Shown: positions 18,379-27,135 of the stretch, piece by piece | How positions within the stretch are numbered: the stretch's first letter is position 1 | Layout of the letters: each line of letters opens with the position of its first letter | Assembly (NCBI GenBank): GCA_041661445.1 | Contig: JBAZUK010000005.1 | Coordinates: 62,001-126,000 of the forward strand | Reading direction: 5' to 3' | Length of the DNA: 64,000 bases | From: JBAZUK01 sp041661445 | Lineage (GTDB): Bacteria; Chlamydiota; Chlamydiia; Chlamydiales; SM23-39 | Made by a program: the position numbers and the translations under genes | Notes under the pieces: generated by a model | Database searches by the model: none | The model's input: only the letters and a program-made list of their open reading frames with translations | Told to the model about the DNA's origin: nothing

Positions 18379-18451
18379 AAAAAATTCTTTTTAGACCTTA
18401 AGAAATAATTTTTTATGTTATAAATAAATAATGCAAGATAAAAAGGAACAT

Positions 18452-20212
18452 ATGAGCTCAAATATCCAAATTTTAGATGATATACTGATTAACAAAATTG
18501 CTGCAGGCGAAGTTATTGAAAATCCAATCTCAGTTATAAAAGAACTGGTTGAAAATTCTTTGGATGCTCAGGCAAAAAATATAATTATAGAGATCAGACA
18601 ATCAGGTTTTATCAGCATAAAAATTGAAGATGACGGAATAGGAATGAGTAAAGAGGATGCAGTTTTATGTTTTCAAAGGCATGCTACTTCTAAAATTAAA
18701 AATTTTGAAGATTTATTGAATATAAGTTCGATGGGATTTAGGGGGGAAGCGCTCTCTTCAATTGCAGCCGTTTCTAAAGTCGATTTAAAAACATCAAAAG
18801 ATGATCTTGCGACCCATGTTAAAGTAGAAGCCTCCAAAATTATTTTAGTAGATGAAATAGCAAGAAATAATGGCACGAGCATTGAAGTTAAATCTTTGTT
18901 TTTTAATGTTCCTGTCAGAAAAAAATTTCAAAAATCTTTATCTTATATAAACTCGGAAATAATCAAAACTTCAACCCAGCTTGCTATTGCTAATCCGAAT
19001 ATCGGTTTTAAATTAATCTTAAATGAAAAAATAATCTTTTCCTGCCAAAACAATGAACTAAAGAAAAATGAAGCATTTAAGAAAAGAGTAAAAGAGCTTT
19101 TTCAAGATGATTTTGTGTCATCATGCATAGAATTGGATTTTCAATCGGAAAACATATCAATTTACGGATATATTGGTCTGCCCCAGTATTCCAAGAAGAC
19201 TAAGAGTTTGCAGCATCTGATAATAAATGACAGGGTTGTCTCAAATTACCTCATCTCAAAGTTTATCAAGGATGCTTATGCAAATAGAATTGCAGAAGAC
19301 GATTATCCTATTTTTGCCTTGAACATAAAACTTCCTAACAATTTAATCGATGTCAATGTTCATCCGCAAAAAAAAGAGATCAGGATTTCAGATAGCTTTT
19401 ATTTAAAAGATTTTATTAAAAAAGCTATTGATTATGCTTTTGAAAATAAATTTAAAGAAAATAAAAATGAAGAATTCAAGGCATGTTTTAGCAATGATCT
19501 AAACTTTAAAAAAGCTGATTTTAATCCACATGCTTATGAAGAAGAAACATCTTTTTTAAAAGACAAAGAAAATGTTTTTCAAAAATATGAAAAACAAATG
19601 TATTTTGAAAAGATTTATAATGAAAGTCCCATTGAAAATTTTTTGCTGATAGACAGGTTTGTATTAATTGATTCGAATTGTTTACATGATCTTGAAGGTT
19701 CTGGGGTAAATGAACTGTTAGTGATTGACCTGGGAGTTTTAAATGCAGGATTGCTGTTTGAAAAAATAAAAAACAAAAAAGGCTTTTCAAAGATCCAGAA
19801 TTTGCTTGTCCCGATAAATATTGAATTGAGTAAGAGCGATATGGCATTTGTAGAAGAAAATATCGATAGTTTTATCAATCTTGGAATCGATTTAAAAGTA
19901 ATAACTCAAAAATCCATTTCAATAGAAGCTATTGATGAATCAATAATCAATGAAAATATCAATGAATTGTTTTTTGTAATCCTTGAAGATCTTAAATTTT
20001 TTAATAAATCAGAAAAGATAGATCATATTTATGAAAAAAAATTATCAAGAGAATTGTTAATGTTTTCTAAGAAAAAAAAATATTCAATGCAGGAAGCTAA
20101 AGATCTATTAAAGAAATTTAAGGATATGAAAAACACTAATTTTGATTCTTTGAGAGATCCTCATTTTATAAAACTTGACAAAGAAAAAATAGAAAGGTTA
20201 TTTAAATGTTAA
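18452..20212 (+). CDS. mutL: DNA mismatch repair protein MutL
   Basis: GHKL ATPase that couples MutS mismatch recognition to downstream repair, 586 aa from the chosen start. Visible motifs: INKIAAGEVIENPISVIKEL, the Mg/ATP site DDGIGMSKED, the ATP lid with GFRGEALSSIAAVSKV, and NDRVVSNYLISKF. The C-terminal dimerisation domain follows an acidic linker; I do not see the endonuclease motif DQHAxxE(x)4E of nicking MutL proteins. The ATG at 18452 (MSSNIQ) has AAAAGGA upstream and matches the family start better than the in-frame ATG at 18431. It is followed 9 bases later by the aminopeptidase gene, as in Chlamydia (mutL-pepP). Confidence 0.95.
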   Translation: MSSNIQILDDILINKIAAGEVIENPISVIKELVENSLDAQAKNIIIEIRQSGFISIKIEDDGIGMSKEDAVLCFQRHATSKIKNFEDLLNISSMGFRGEALSSIAAVSKVDLKTSKDDLATHVKVEASKIILVDEIARNNGTSIEVKSLFFNVPVRKKFQKSLSYINSEIIKTSTQLAIANPNIGFKLILNEKIIFSCQNNELKKNEAFKKRVKELFQDDFVSSCIELDFQSENISIYGYIGLPQYSKKTKSLQHLIINDRVVSNYLISKFIKDAYANRIAEDDYPIFALNIKLPNNLIDVNVHPQKKEIRISDSFYLKDFIKKAIDYAFENKFKENKNEEFKACFSNDLNFKKADFNPHAYEEETSFLKDKENVFQKYEKQMYFEKIYNESPIENFLLIDRFVLIDSNCLHDLEGSGVNELLVIDLGVLNAGLLFEKIKNKKGFSKIQNLLVPINIELSKSDMAFVEENIDSFINLGIDLKVITQKSISIEAIDESIINENINELFFVILEDLKFFNKSEKIDHIYEKKLSRELLMFSKKKKYSMQEAKDLLKKFKDMKNTNFDSLRDPHFIKLDKEKIERLFKC

Positions 20213-20221
20213 GGTGATTGG

Positions 20222-21289
20222 ATGAATTTTGTAAAACGAATCAGAAATTTACAAAACTATATAAGAGAAAAAGATTTAGATTTGTTAATTATTGAAGATC
20301 CGATTTCCCTTCTTTACCTTACAGGACTAAGCCTTACATCAGCCAAACTATTTATCGGAACCCTTAACTCTAAGCTTTTTGTAGACGGAAGGTATATTCA
20401 GGCAGCATTAGAGAGCAATACAATAGATGTCGGTTTAATTAATGAAAAAGCTTTATATGAATTTATTTGCCAAAATGAGATTAAAAAAGCTGCATTTGAT
20501 GCTGATGTTGTCACATATCATAACTATGAAAGATTGAAAGTTTTTTTTGAAAAGATCAAATGTATAAATGTTTCTGATATTCAAATTACCGCCTTATATA
20601 ATCCTCTAAGAGACTTTAGGGTTATAAAAGACTCGGATGAAATTTTTATCATGAAAAAATCTGCCGAACTAACCTGGAGGGGATTTGAACATATTTCGTT
20701 AATTCTCAAAGAGGGGATTACTGAAATGGAGGTTGCATTTGAGTTTGAAAATTTTGTGAAAAAACATGGGGCCGACTCTTTGGCCTTTAATCCTATTATC
20801 TGTTTTGGAAAAAACAGCGCTAAGCCTCATCATGTCCCATCAAATAATAAATTATCTTTAAACGATATTGTTCTTATTGATATCGGTGTAAGCGTTCAGA
20901 ATTATAAATCGGATATGACAAGAGTTCTGTTTTTTGGAAAACCGGATCCTGTTTTAGATAAGATGTATTCAATTACCAAAAGAGCGCAGGCTGCCGCATT
21001 ATCTCTTTGCCGACCGGGATCAAAGTTAAAAGATTTGGATCTGGCTGCAAGAAAAGTTTTGCAGGAAGAAAATTATGAAAAAGAATTTCTTCATTCGCTT
21101 GGTCACGGAGTAGGTCTTGAAATTCATGAATTTCCAAGGATAAGATTTGATAATGAAGATAAAGATGTGTATTTGAAAGCAGGTATGATAATAACAATCG
21201 AACCGGGTATTTATGTGCAGGATCTTGGCGGGGTCAGATATGAAGATACCATTTTGATTACAAATGATGGATATGAAAATTTTTTTTAG
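20222..21289 (+). CDS. pepP: Xaa-Pro aminopeptidase/dipeptidase (M24 family)
   Basis: Dinuclear-metal peptidase of 355 aa with the pita-bread fold, cleaving peptide bonds next to proline in the cytosol. A ~125-residue creatinase-like N-terminal domain precedes the catalytic domain. Metal ligands are visible: Asp in VLIDIGVSVQNYKSDMTR (two Asp), His in HSLGHGVGLEIHEFP, Glu in ITIEPGIYV and Glu in GVRYEDTILIT. It is co-transcribed with mutL (9-base gap). The 3' end faces a convergent gene 6 bases away, so transcription in this pocket must overlap. Confidence 0.93.
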   Translation: MNFVKRIRNLQNYIREKDLDLLIIEDPISLLYLTGLSLTSAKLFIGTLNSKLFVDGRYIQAALESNTIDVGLINEKALYEFICQNEIKKAAFDADVVTYHNYERLKVFFEKIKCINVSDIQITALYNPLRDFRVIKDSDEIFIMKKSAELTWRGFEHISLILKEGITEMEVAFEFENFVKKHGADSLAFNPIICFGKNSAKPHHVPSNNKLSLNDIVLIDIGVSVQNYKSDMTRVLFFGKPDPVLDKMYSITKRAQAAALSLCRPGSKLKDLDLAARKVLQEENYEKEFLHSLGHGVGLEIHEFPRIRFDNEDKDVYLKAGMIITIEPGIYVQDLGGVRYEDTILITNDGYENFF

Positions 21290-21295
21290 AAATAC

Positions 21296-22153
21296 TTAAT
21301 TCATTTTTCTTTTAATTTTTATATTTGTAGATTCATCAAAGCCTACAATTGTTTTATCACTAGATCTATTAAATGAATTTGAAAAATCAAACAACTCAAG
21401 AATATCTTCATTAGGTGTAAAAATATTCTTTTTACAAATTAGTTTAACATTTTCCCAAGTTAGATTACTGGGCGGGTCTTCTTTTTGTAAAACTCTGATT
21501 TCTTCAGCGATTGTATCATTAAAGATAGCTCTTAGCATTTCCATTGTCACATTGGCAAAAGATGGTTTTGCATTCGTATTTTCAAGTTTTATGAAATCTA
21601 AAAGAGAAGGTGTTCCTATACTGTTTTTAAAATCATAAAATTTTGTTCCCTTTAAAATTTTATAAAAAGTTTTTTGCAGATCAGGATCTTTTAAAACTAA
21701 ACTTTCCAGATGTATGTTCTCAGTTTTTTTTAATTTATTATATGAACTAATAAGACTATTTAAAAGATTATACTCTAAATTTTTTTTATAAAAGCTCTGG
21801 TTTGAGTACAAGGTTTTTATTAAGGACGCGCATAGATTATATAAGTCTTTTTGATTATCCCTGTCGTTAAGTAACGGAAGGATGTTAACTTTGCCTAATA
21901 TCGGATTTATTTTTCTTATTTTGTTCTTTTCTTTAGTTTCTTTAGGTGCTTGTTTTTTGGAAGTTTCTTTAGCTATTGACTTGATGCTATTAAAATATTT
22001 TTTTTCAGATTTATTAAGAGCATCCCTTGATGCCTGCATATAGCCTAAAAAACTTTTTGAGACGATTTCATCAGTTTGTTTTTTTGTAAAAAGAGTATTA
22101 GTTGCTATTGCAAATATCATCAGTATGGAAATGACAAAAACTATAATATTCAT
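21296..22153 (-). CDS. Hypothetical single-pass membrane/exported protein
   Basis: A 285-aa protein with an N-terminal hydrophobic segment (MNIIVFVISILMIFAIATN) that could be a signal peptide or anchor. A Lys-rich region (~50-85) and a helical remainder follow. No catalytic motif is recognised. It lies downstream of a pseudopilin-like gene in a place where Chlamydia has uncharacterised genes associated with its type II secretion cluster, so a role as an accessory secretion component is possible but unproven. AAGAGAT precedes the ATG. Confidence 0.6.
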   Translation of the reverse strand: MNIIVFVISILMIFAIATNTLFTKKQTDEIVSKSFLGYMQASRDALNKSEKKYFNSIKSIAKETSKKQAPKETKEKNKIRKINPILGKVNILPLLNDRDNQKDLYNLCASLIKTLYSNQSFYKKNLEYNLLNSLISSYNKLKKTENIHLESLVLKDPDLQKTFYKILKGTKFYDFKNSIGTPSLLDFIKLENTNAKPSFANVTMEMLRAIFNDTIAEEIRVLQKEDPPSNLTWENVKLICKKNIFTPNEDILELFDFSNSFNRSSDKTIVGFDESTNIKIKRKMN

Positions 22154-22289
22154 AATATCTCTTAAAAGCTTTTATATTTTAACATTTTAATTTTTGACTT
22201 TGAATCAATTTTTTTGGCAAACAATCTAAGATTGTTTAATCTTTTTTTTATTAAAATAAAATGAATACAAGTGAAGTGTTTTTAACTCT

Positions 22290-22895
22290 TCAGAATAAAT
22301 TGGTCTCAAGGAAAAAAACAAAATCGAATTTATTATTTATTTTAATATAAATTATTGCCGGATTTGTTTTTTTTTCTTTTGGCCAGAGATGATACCAGTT
22401 GAAAATATCAGTAACTTTTTCTTTGATTTCAGAGGAATTTCCAGGATCATAAGATAAAAATTTATATTCAATAGTATTAATGTTTTTAATAAGTATTTCT
22501 TTTCTTGAATCTCTTTTTTTGTCTTTTGGAAAAATTTCAAGTATAAGATTTTTTTTATCAATGAATAATTTTCCATCCAAAATGCTGCTGAAATATGGGT
22601 CAGGATCTATTCCTGCATCAAATGTAAAAAATAAGCTGGGATTATCATAATTTTTTTCGTAATCCGTATAAAAAGAAGGGATGTCTAATGAAGTTTCTTG
22701 AGATAGGTGGGTGAAAATATTATTTAATCTTATATGTAAGTCGCATCTTTCATAAACATTTTTTTTGAAATCATCTACTTCTTTTTCCATTTTGGTAATG
22801 TTAGAAAAATAGCCAAATAAGAAGGTAAGCAAAATTGATAGTAAAAATAACGCTATAATCACTTCAAGAAGTGTAAAGGACCTTTTTTTTAACAT
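22290..22895 (-). CDS. Type II secretion pseudopilin-like protein (GspJ/I class)
   Basis: A 201-aa protein with a class III prepilin N-terminus: a short basic leader (MLKKRS), then FTLLEVIIALFLLSILLTFL with the conserved Glu at +5, then a soluble domain. The residue before the cleavage site is Ser rather than the usual Gly. The length and single hydrophobic helix fit a minor pseudopilin such as GspJ. It lies 10 bases after the OPT transporter stop. No secretin (gspD), ATPase (gspE) or platform protein (gspF) is present in the window, so the rest of the apparatus must be elsewhere. Confidence 0.78.
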   Translation of the reverse strand: MLKKRSFTLLEVIIALFLLSILLTFLFGYFSNITKMEKEVDDFKKNVYERCDLHIRLNNIFTHLSQETSLDIPSFYTDYEKNYDNPSLFFTFDAGIDPDPYFSSILDGKLFIDKKNLILEIFPKDKKRDSRKEILIKNINTIEYKFLSYDPGNSSEIKEKVTDIFNWYHLWPKEKKTNPAIIYIKINNKFDFVFFLETNLF

Positions 22896-22905
22896 AGAAA
22901 ATTTT

Positions 22906-24759
22906 TTAAATTTCTTTAGTTTTTCTTACAGAAAAGTACGCTAAATATATAGCAAGTAAGATAAACATTACAAGACTAATAAATGATGGAAAAGCTGCAG
23001 CTTTTGAAGCTGGAATAATACCAATAATTGTGAATAGAGCTATAAAGACCCCTGTAAAGGCATCGCCGCCGATCAAACCTGAGGCAATAAGTAAAGATCG
23101 GGTATTGTTTTTTTCTTTTTGATTTTTTTTATTAACATAAATAGCCACCAAGGCTCCTGTCATCATTGCTGTGGATAATGATAAAGGTAGATATATACCC
23201 ATTGCAAACGGCAAGATCGGGATTTTTGTAAGAAGCGCTAATAAAGCGATCATAATACCGATCCCAACTAGGACAAAAGGAAGCTGTCCCTGTATGACTC
23301 CTTTAGCGATCATTGACATTAAGACTGCCTGAGGTGCCGGCATGTTTATTGATCCTAGCACATAGGCATTGTTTAATAAATAGATTGTATAACCTAAAAC
23401 AGCAGCAGGTATCATTACCCCAATAATTTCTGCAACTTGTTGAGATTTTGGGGTTGCGCCTAATAAGAATCCGGTTTTTAAGTCCTGTGAAGTAGTTCCT
23501 GCCATGGAAATAGCTACATTGGCCACACAGCTCATAGTAATCGCAGCTACTAAATAAATTCTATCAGTCCAGCCGATCAACAAAAAGATAACCGATGTAA
23601 TTAACAAGGTGGTCAGGGTCATTCCCGATGTGGGGTTAGATGAAGATCCGACAAGTCCGACTGTAATGGAAGTAATGGCTACGAAAATAAATCCCAATAC
23701 TACAAGTAAAACTATAGTAAAAAAGTTTAGATTTGTTGTCGGGATTAACCAAAGAGCTAATATTATTGCCAAAGACCCCAGGATCAGATAGCCCATTGAA
23801 ATATCTCTATCTGTTCTACTTACATGCTTTAACGGCTGAAAGCCTTTTGTAAGTTCTTTAATGCCGACATGTAGTGTTTTGACTAATAACGGGGCTACTT
23901 TTATTAGACTTATCAACCCGCCCATTGCAACTGCGCCGGCACCAATGTACCTCACGTAATTTGCCCATATGTCCTGAGCGCTCATTTTGGCTACGGGGAT
24001 TTCAGAAGGAAAGATAATAATATTATTCGAGCCGAATAAATGGATTAATGGAATGATCACCCACCAGCTTAAGATTCCGCCTGCTAGCATTATTCCGGCA
24101 ATTCTCGGACCTATGATAAAACCAACGCCTAGTAGAGCAGGAGTAGCATCTATGCTGAATTGTGTTTTCTCAAACTTAAAGAATGTCCATCTTGGAATTT
24201 CCTCCCAGAGAAAAAAAACGCTTGAACATATCTTATGAAAAGCTCCGACAAAAAAACTGATCAATGCTATCCCGGCCTTTGTTGAAGCAGATTCTCCAGC
24301 TTTCAAAAGCTCAGCGCAAGCAGTTCCTTCAGGAAAAGGGATGACTTTATGTTCTTCAACAATTACATACCTTCGCATAGGTATCATAAATAAAATACCC
24401 AGGATGCCTCCTAGTGAAGATAATATGAAAACCCTGAAAAAAGAAGGCGGTTCTCCTAAAAAATATAAAGCAGGTATTGTAAAAATAACACCTGTTGCCA
24501 TTGCTTCTCCGACAGATGCAACTGTTTGGACTATATTATTTTCTAAAATAGTGGATTTCTTGAAACATCTAAACAAAGCGATAGACATGATAGCTGCAGG
24601 AATAGATGCTGATACGGTCATTCCAACTTTAAGTCCTAGATAAGCATTTCCTATGCAGAAAATGAACCCGAAAAGCACACCGAAAAAGATAGCTCTAAAA
24701 GAAAATTCTTTAATCTTTCGGCTCGGTTCAATATATGGCTTAAAATTGCTCTCACTCAT
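22906..24759 (-). CDS. OPT-family oligopeptide/metal-chelate transporter
   Basis: Polytopic inner-membrane transporter of 617 aa with about 15 hydrophobic spans. Family features include the N-terminal EFSFRAIFFGVLFGFIFCIG with NAYLGLKVGMTVSASIPAA, the segment IPFPEGTACAELLKAGES near residue 140, and GSSSNPTSGMT in the middle. Bacterial OPT proteins of this type are secondary importers of oligopeptides or siderophore-like chelates. For an intracellular bacterium this would supply host peptides. It sits inside a secretion-type gene cluster, splitting the two pseudopilin genes, which suggests insertion there. Confidence 0.9.
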   Translation of the reverse strand: MSESNFKPYIEPSRKIKEFSFRAIFFGVLFGFIFCIGNAYLGLKVGMTVSASIPAAIMSIALFRCFKKSTILENNIVQTVASVGEAMATGVIFTIPALYFLGEPPSFFRVFILSSLGGILGILFMIPMRRYVIVEEHKVIPFPEGTACAELLKAGESASTKAGIALISFFVGAFHKICSSVFFLWEEIPRWTFFKFEKTQFSIDATPALLGVGFIIGPRIAGIMLAGGILSWWVIIPLIHLFGSNNIIIFPSEIPVAKMSAQDIWANYVRYIGAGAVAMGGLISLIKVAPLLVKTLHVGIKELTKGFQPLKHVSRTDRDISMGYLILGSLAIILALWLIPTTNLNFFTIVLLVVLGFIFVAITSITVGLVGSSSNPTSGMTLTTLLITSVIFLLIGWTDRIYLVAAITMSCVANVAISMAGTTSQDLKTGFLLGATPKSQQVAEIIGVMIPAAVLGYTIYLLNNAYVLGSINMPAPQAVLMSMIAKGVIQGQLPFVLVGIGIMIALLALLTKIPILPFAMGIYLPLSLSTAMMTGALVAIYVNKKNQKEKNNTRSLLIASGLIGGDAFTGVFIALFTIIGIIPASKAAAFPSFISLVMFILLAIYLAYFSVRKTKEI

Positions 24760-24922
24760 AATACTTACCCTTAAATCGTCAGAATGCCAATTGTTTTTTT
24801 TATAATCTAGTAGAAAGTTTCTTTTAATCTTGAATAATGTGAAAAGAGTATTAGGGAAGAATTTTTTGATTTAAGATTTTTTTAAGAAATAAGATGATTT
24901 TTAAAGAATTACAGAAGAAAAA

Positions 24923-24959
24923 AAAGTTCCTTGAAAACTGATATTTTTCAAGGAACTTT
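24923..24959 (-). terminator. Rho-independent terminator of the Inc-like gene
   Basis: Perfect 15-bp arms (AAAGTTCCTTGAAAA at 24923-24937 and its complement at 24945-24959) with a 7-base loop. On the minus strand the hairpin is followed by a run of T. It lies 18 bases after the stop of the gene at 24977-25507 and separates it from the OPT gene. Confidence 0.82.
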
Positions 24960-24976
24960 AGGTAATCAAATCTTTT

Positions 24977-25507
24977 TTAATTAGTCCGTTTCTCTTGGTT
25001 GTTTTCTATATATATTATAGAAGTTTCCAGATCCTGTAGCGATTTATCTGAATGGGATGGAGAAGGTGTTCTTGAGATAGGAGAAGAAGAACGTCTTCTT
25101 GACGGTTTTTTCTTAGATTTTAAACTTTCTGGTTGTTCTGTTTTCTTATTATTATAATATTCTTTAACACTTGATATTTGCTTTCTCTTATTAGGATCTG
25201 AATAAATTCTAAGCATGTTTGCGCTGGAGGTTAAGAAAAGAGTTCCAGATAATCCAGCTGAACTAATTAAACTAGTTCTGGAAATATTTTGAACAGCTAG
25301 ATGTGAAAAGTTATTCAATATCGAGATGTTTGGAATGCATCCGCCAAAAATTGCACCAAGTGCGACTACACTTATTGTTCCAAAAGCTATAGCAGCCCAT
25401 TTTGATTTATTAAAATTTTCATAAGTTTTTACTGCGTTGTCGATTTTCTTTGATGTTTCTGAAAGATGGCTTCGGTACATGCCTGCTACATTTGCTAAAT
25501 TTTTCAT
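24977..25507 (-). CDS. Candidate inclusion membrane (Inc-like) protein with Arg/Ser-rich tail
   Basis: A 176-aa protein with two hydrophobic stretches, about residues 36-58 and 76-98, separated by a short loop. This bilobed arrangement is the recognised hallmark of chlamydial Inc proteins, which are inserted in the inclusion membrane by type III secretion with both ends facing host cytosol. The C-terminal tail (~125-157) is strongly basic and Ser/Pro-rich: KKKPSRRRSSSPISRTPSPS. It holds several SP/TP sites and an RxxSxP-like match (RRSSSP), similar to 14-3-3 or SR-protein kinase targets. It is flanked by its own terminator and an AT-rich upstream region. The Inc assignment is inference from topology. 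Confidence 0.68.
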   Translation of the reverse strand: MKNLANVAGMYRSHLSETSKKIDNAVKTYENFNKSKWAAIAFGTISVVALGAIFGGCIPNISILNNFSHLAVQNISRTSLISSAGLSGTLFLTSSANMLRIYSDPNKRKQISSVKEYYNNKKTEQPESLKSKKKPSRRRSSSPISRTPSPSHSDKSLQDLETSIIYIENNQEKRTN

Positions 25508-25838
25508 AAATTGCCTTTTGTTTATTATTATTTAATTTTATTAGTTAATATTAATTTCTATTATTATTATATAATATAAACTAATAGTTTTCAATTATTT
25601 ATTAAATAATAATTAAGTTTTAATTAATAATTTAATTATTTTTATAATTATCTGAAATTTAGATATTTAAGCAATTGTATTTAAAAACTTAAAGTTTTAA
25701 GAATGCGGGACTTAGGTTCTTTTATAAATAGCTTATAATAAGCTATATAAATAAAACATTCATAAGTGACTAAAAGACAATGAATTTGTCTTTTTAGGCT
25801 AAAAGAAATATTTAAAATATAAAAAAAAGGGAAGAGAT
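25508..25838. other. Intergenic region with small hairpins, no gene seen
   Basis: The stretch is AT-rich, holds the upstream region of the Inc-like gene, and contains no convincing reading frame. Two small inverted repeats are visible: TATAGCTT-like arms around 25725-25748, and AAAAGACAA/TTGTCTTTT at 25772-25794. The latter could be a weak terminator for the pseudopilin gene that ends at 25839. Confidence 0.5.
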
Positions 25839-26306
25839 TTATAAAGAAATTTTACTTGGAATTTTATAGATTGTTTTGTATTTATATGTAAAAAAATCTT
25901 TTTGATTGGCTGGTTTTAAAAATATTTTTATATGAACAAATTTAAATGTTTCATCGTTATAGAATTTTTCTTTTTTTGAGTATACGATAAAGGTCCTTTT
26001 GATTTCTTGATTTCTAAAGGAATCCAGAAAATAACTTGGAAGGTATTGAACTTGAGCATCTTTAACATTTTTGGGTATTGATGAAATTTCATTTTTAAGA
26101 AGCTTAACTTTTATATCTAAAAAGCTAAGCTCAGCTATTCTTTCGCACTCAAGTTTTTCAAGTGATCTGATCTGGGTTTGACAAAAGCAGATAGGATTGC
26201 GGATAAGAGGTATTGAAATCAATGCTATTATTGAAAAAGCAACTAATATCTCAATTAAAAGAAAGCTTCTTTTTTTATAAGAAAATTTAATAAAACAGGG
26301 TTTCAT
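25839..26306 (-). CDS. Pseudopilin-like protein, prepilin N-terminus
   Basis: A 155-aa protein whose N-terminus carries a longer basic leader (MKPCFIKFSYKKRS). The hydrophobic helix FLLIEILVAFSIIALISIPL follows, with Glu at +5, the class III prepilin pattern. Again Ser rather than Gly precedes the predicted cleavage point. Short length fits GspI/GspH-type minor pseudopilins. It is separated from the second pseudopilin gene (22290-22895) by the Inc-like and OPT genes. No other type II secretion gene is nearby. Confidence 0.7.
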   Translation of the reverse strand: MKPCFIKFSYKKRSFLLIEILVAFSIIALISIPLIRNPICFCQTQIRSLEKLECERIAELSFLDIKVKLLKNEISSIPKNVKDAQVQYLPSYFLDSFRNQEIKRTFIVYSKKEKFYNDETFKFVHIKIFLKPANQKDFFTYKYKTIYKIPSKISL

Positions 26307-26385
26307 GGAATAAATGCTTAATTTTTTTAAGCATTATACCATTATCCGGGCTAAAAAGAAGAAATTAAATATTCTGTTTTGTTTT

Positions 26386-27135
26386 TCACAAGATTTTAAT
26401 GGGCTCAAAATCGAGGTAATCGGATGATGTCAAAATATATTTAATATTGTTTTTTTCACCGAACAGCTCAACGTTTTTTTTAACATTATGCAAATGACCG
26501 AAAACTGCAATGTCAATTTTATGATTTTCTAATATTTTCGATACTTGAGAGTCTTTTAAATCAGCTCCTATAGGCGGATAATGAGTCATTACAATTTTAT
26601 GTTTTTTAGTTTTGTCCATTTGGTCCAAAGAGAGTTTTAATCTAATCAGTTCTCGCTGAAAAATATTGTCAGATAATTCTTTCTGGATATCTTTTTCAAG
26701 AGAATGGTTCTCTTTAGGATTGAAAGTAAAATTTATGAACTCATTGAAATTATAATCAGGGCAATCCCAGAGTCTTGTTCCTGCTATTGCAATATCATCG
26801 AATGATAAAGAATTGTTATGCAACGCAGAAATCGAAGAGGGAAGGGCTTGGCTTAATTTACTCAGTGATGGCCACCAATAATCATGATTGCCCTTGATAA
26901 TAACCTTTTTTCCATTCAGATCATGTAGCCATTCAAGATCAATTAGGGCATCTTTGAGCAACATTGCCCAGCAGATGTCTCCGGCAATCAACACCAGATC
27001 GTTTTTTGAAACTACAGATTGCCAATTATCTTTTATTTTTTCTTGGTAATCCTTCCAATTTTGAGAAAAAACTTCCATGGACTTTTCTTTAACGGATAAA
27101 GATAAGTGAAGATCAGATATTGCAAAAACATTCAT
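26386..27135 (-). CDS. Calcineurin-like metallophosphoesterase
   Basis: A 249-aa cytosolic phosphoesterase with all five metal-binding blocks in order: SDLHLS, AGDICWAM, GNHDYWW, THYPPIG and FGHLHN. The substrate is unknown. The start codon overlaps the glgC stop by one base (TAATG), so translation is coupled and the two form an operon. In Chlamydia a phosphoesterase gene also lies next to glgC, supporting both the assignment and a possible role in sugar-phosphate or glycogen metabolism. The latter is inference only. Confidence 0.9.
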   Translation of the reverse strand: MNVFAISDLHLSLSVKEKSMEVFSQNWKDYQEKIKDNWQSVVSKNDLVLIAGDICWAMLLKDALIDLEWLHDLNGKKVIIKGNHDYWWPSLSKLSQALPSSISALHNNSLSFDDIAIAGTRLWDCPDYNFNEFINFTFNPKENHSLEKDIQKELSDNIFQRELIRLKLSLDQMDKTKKHKIVMTHYPPIGADLKDSQVSKILENHKIDIAVFGHLHNVKKNVELFGEKNNIKYILTSSDYLDFEPIKIL

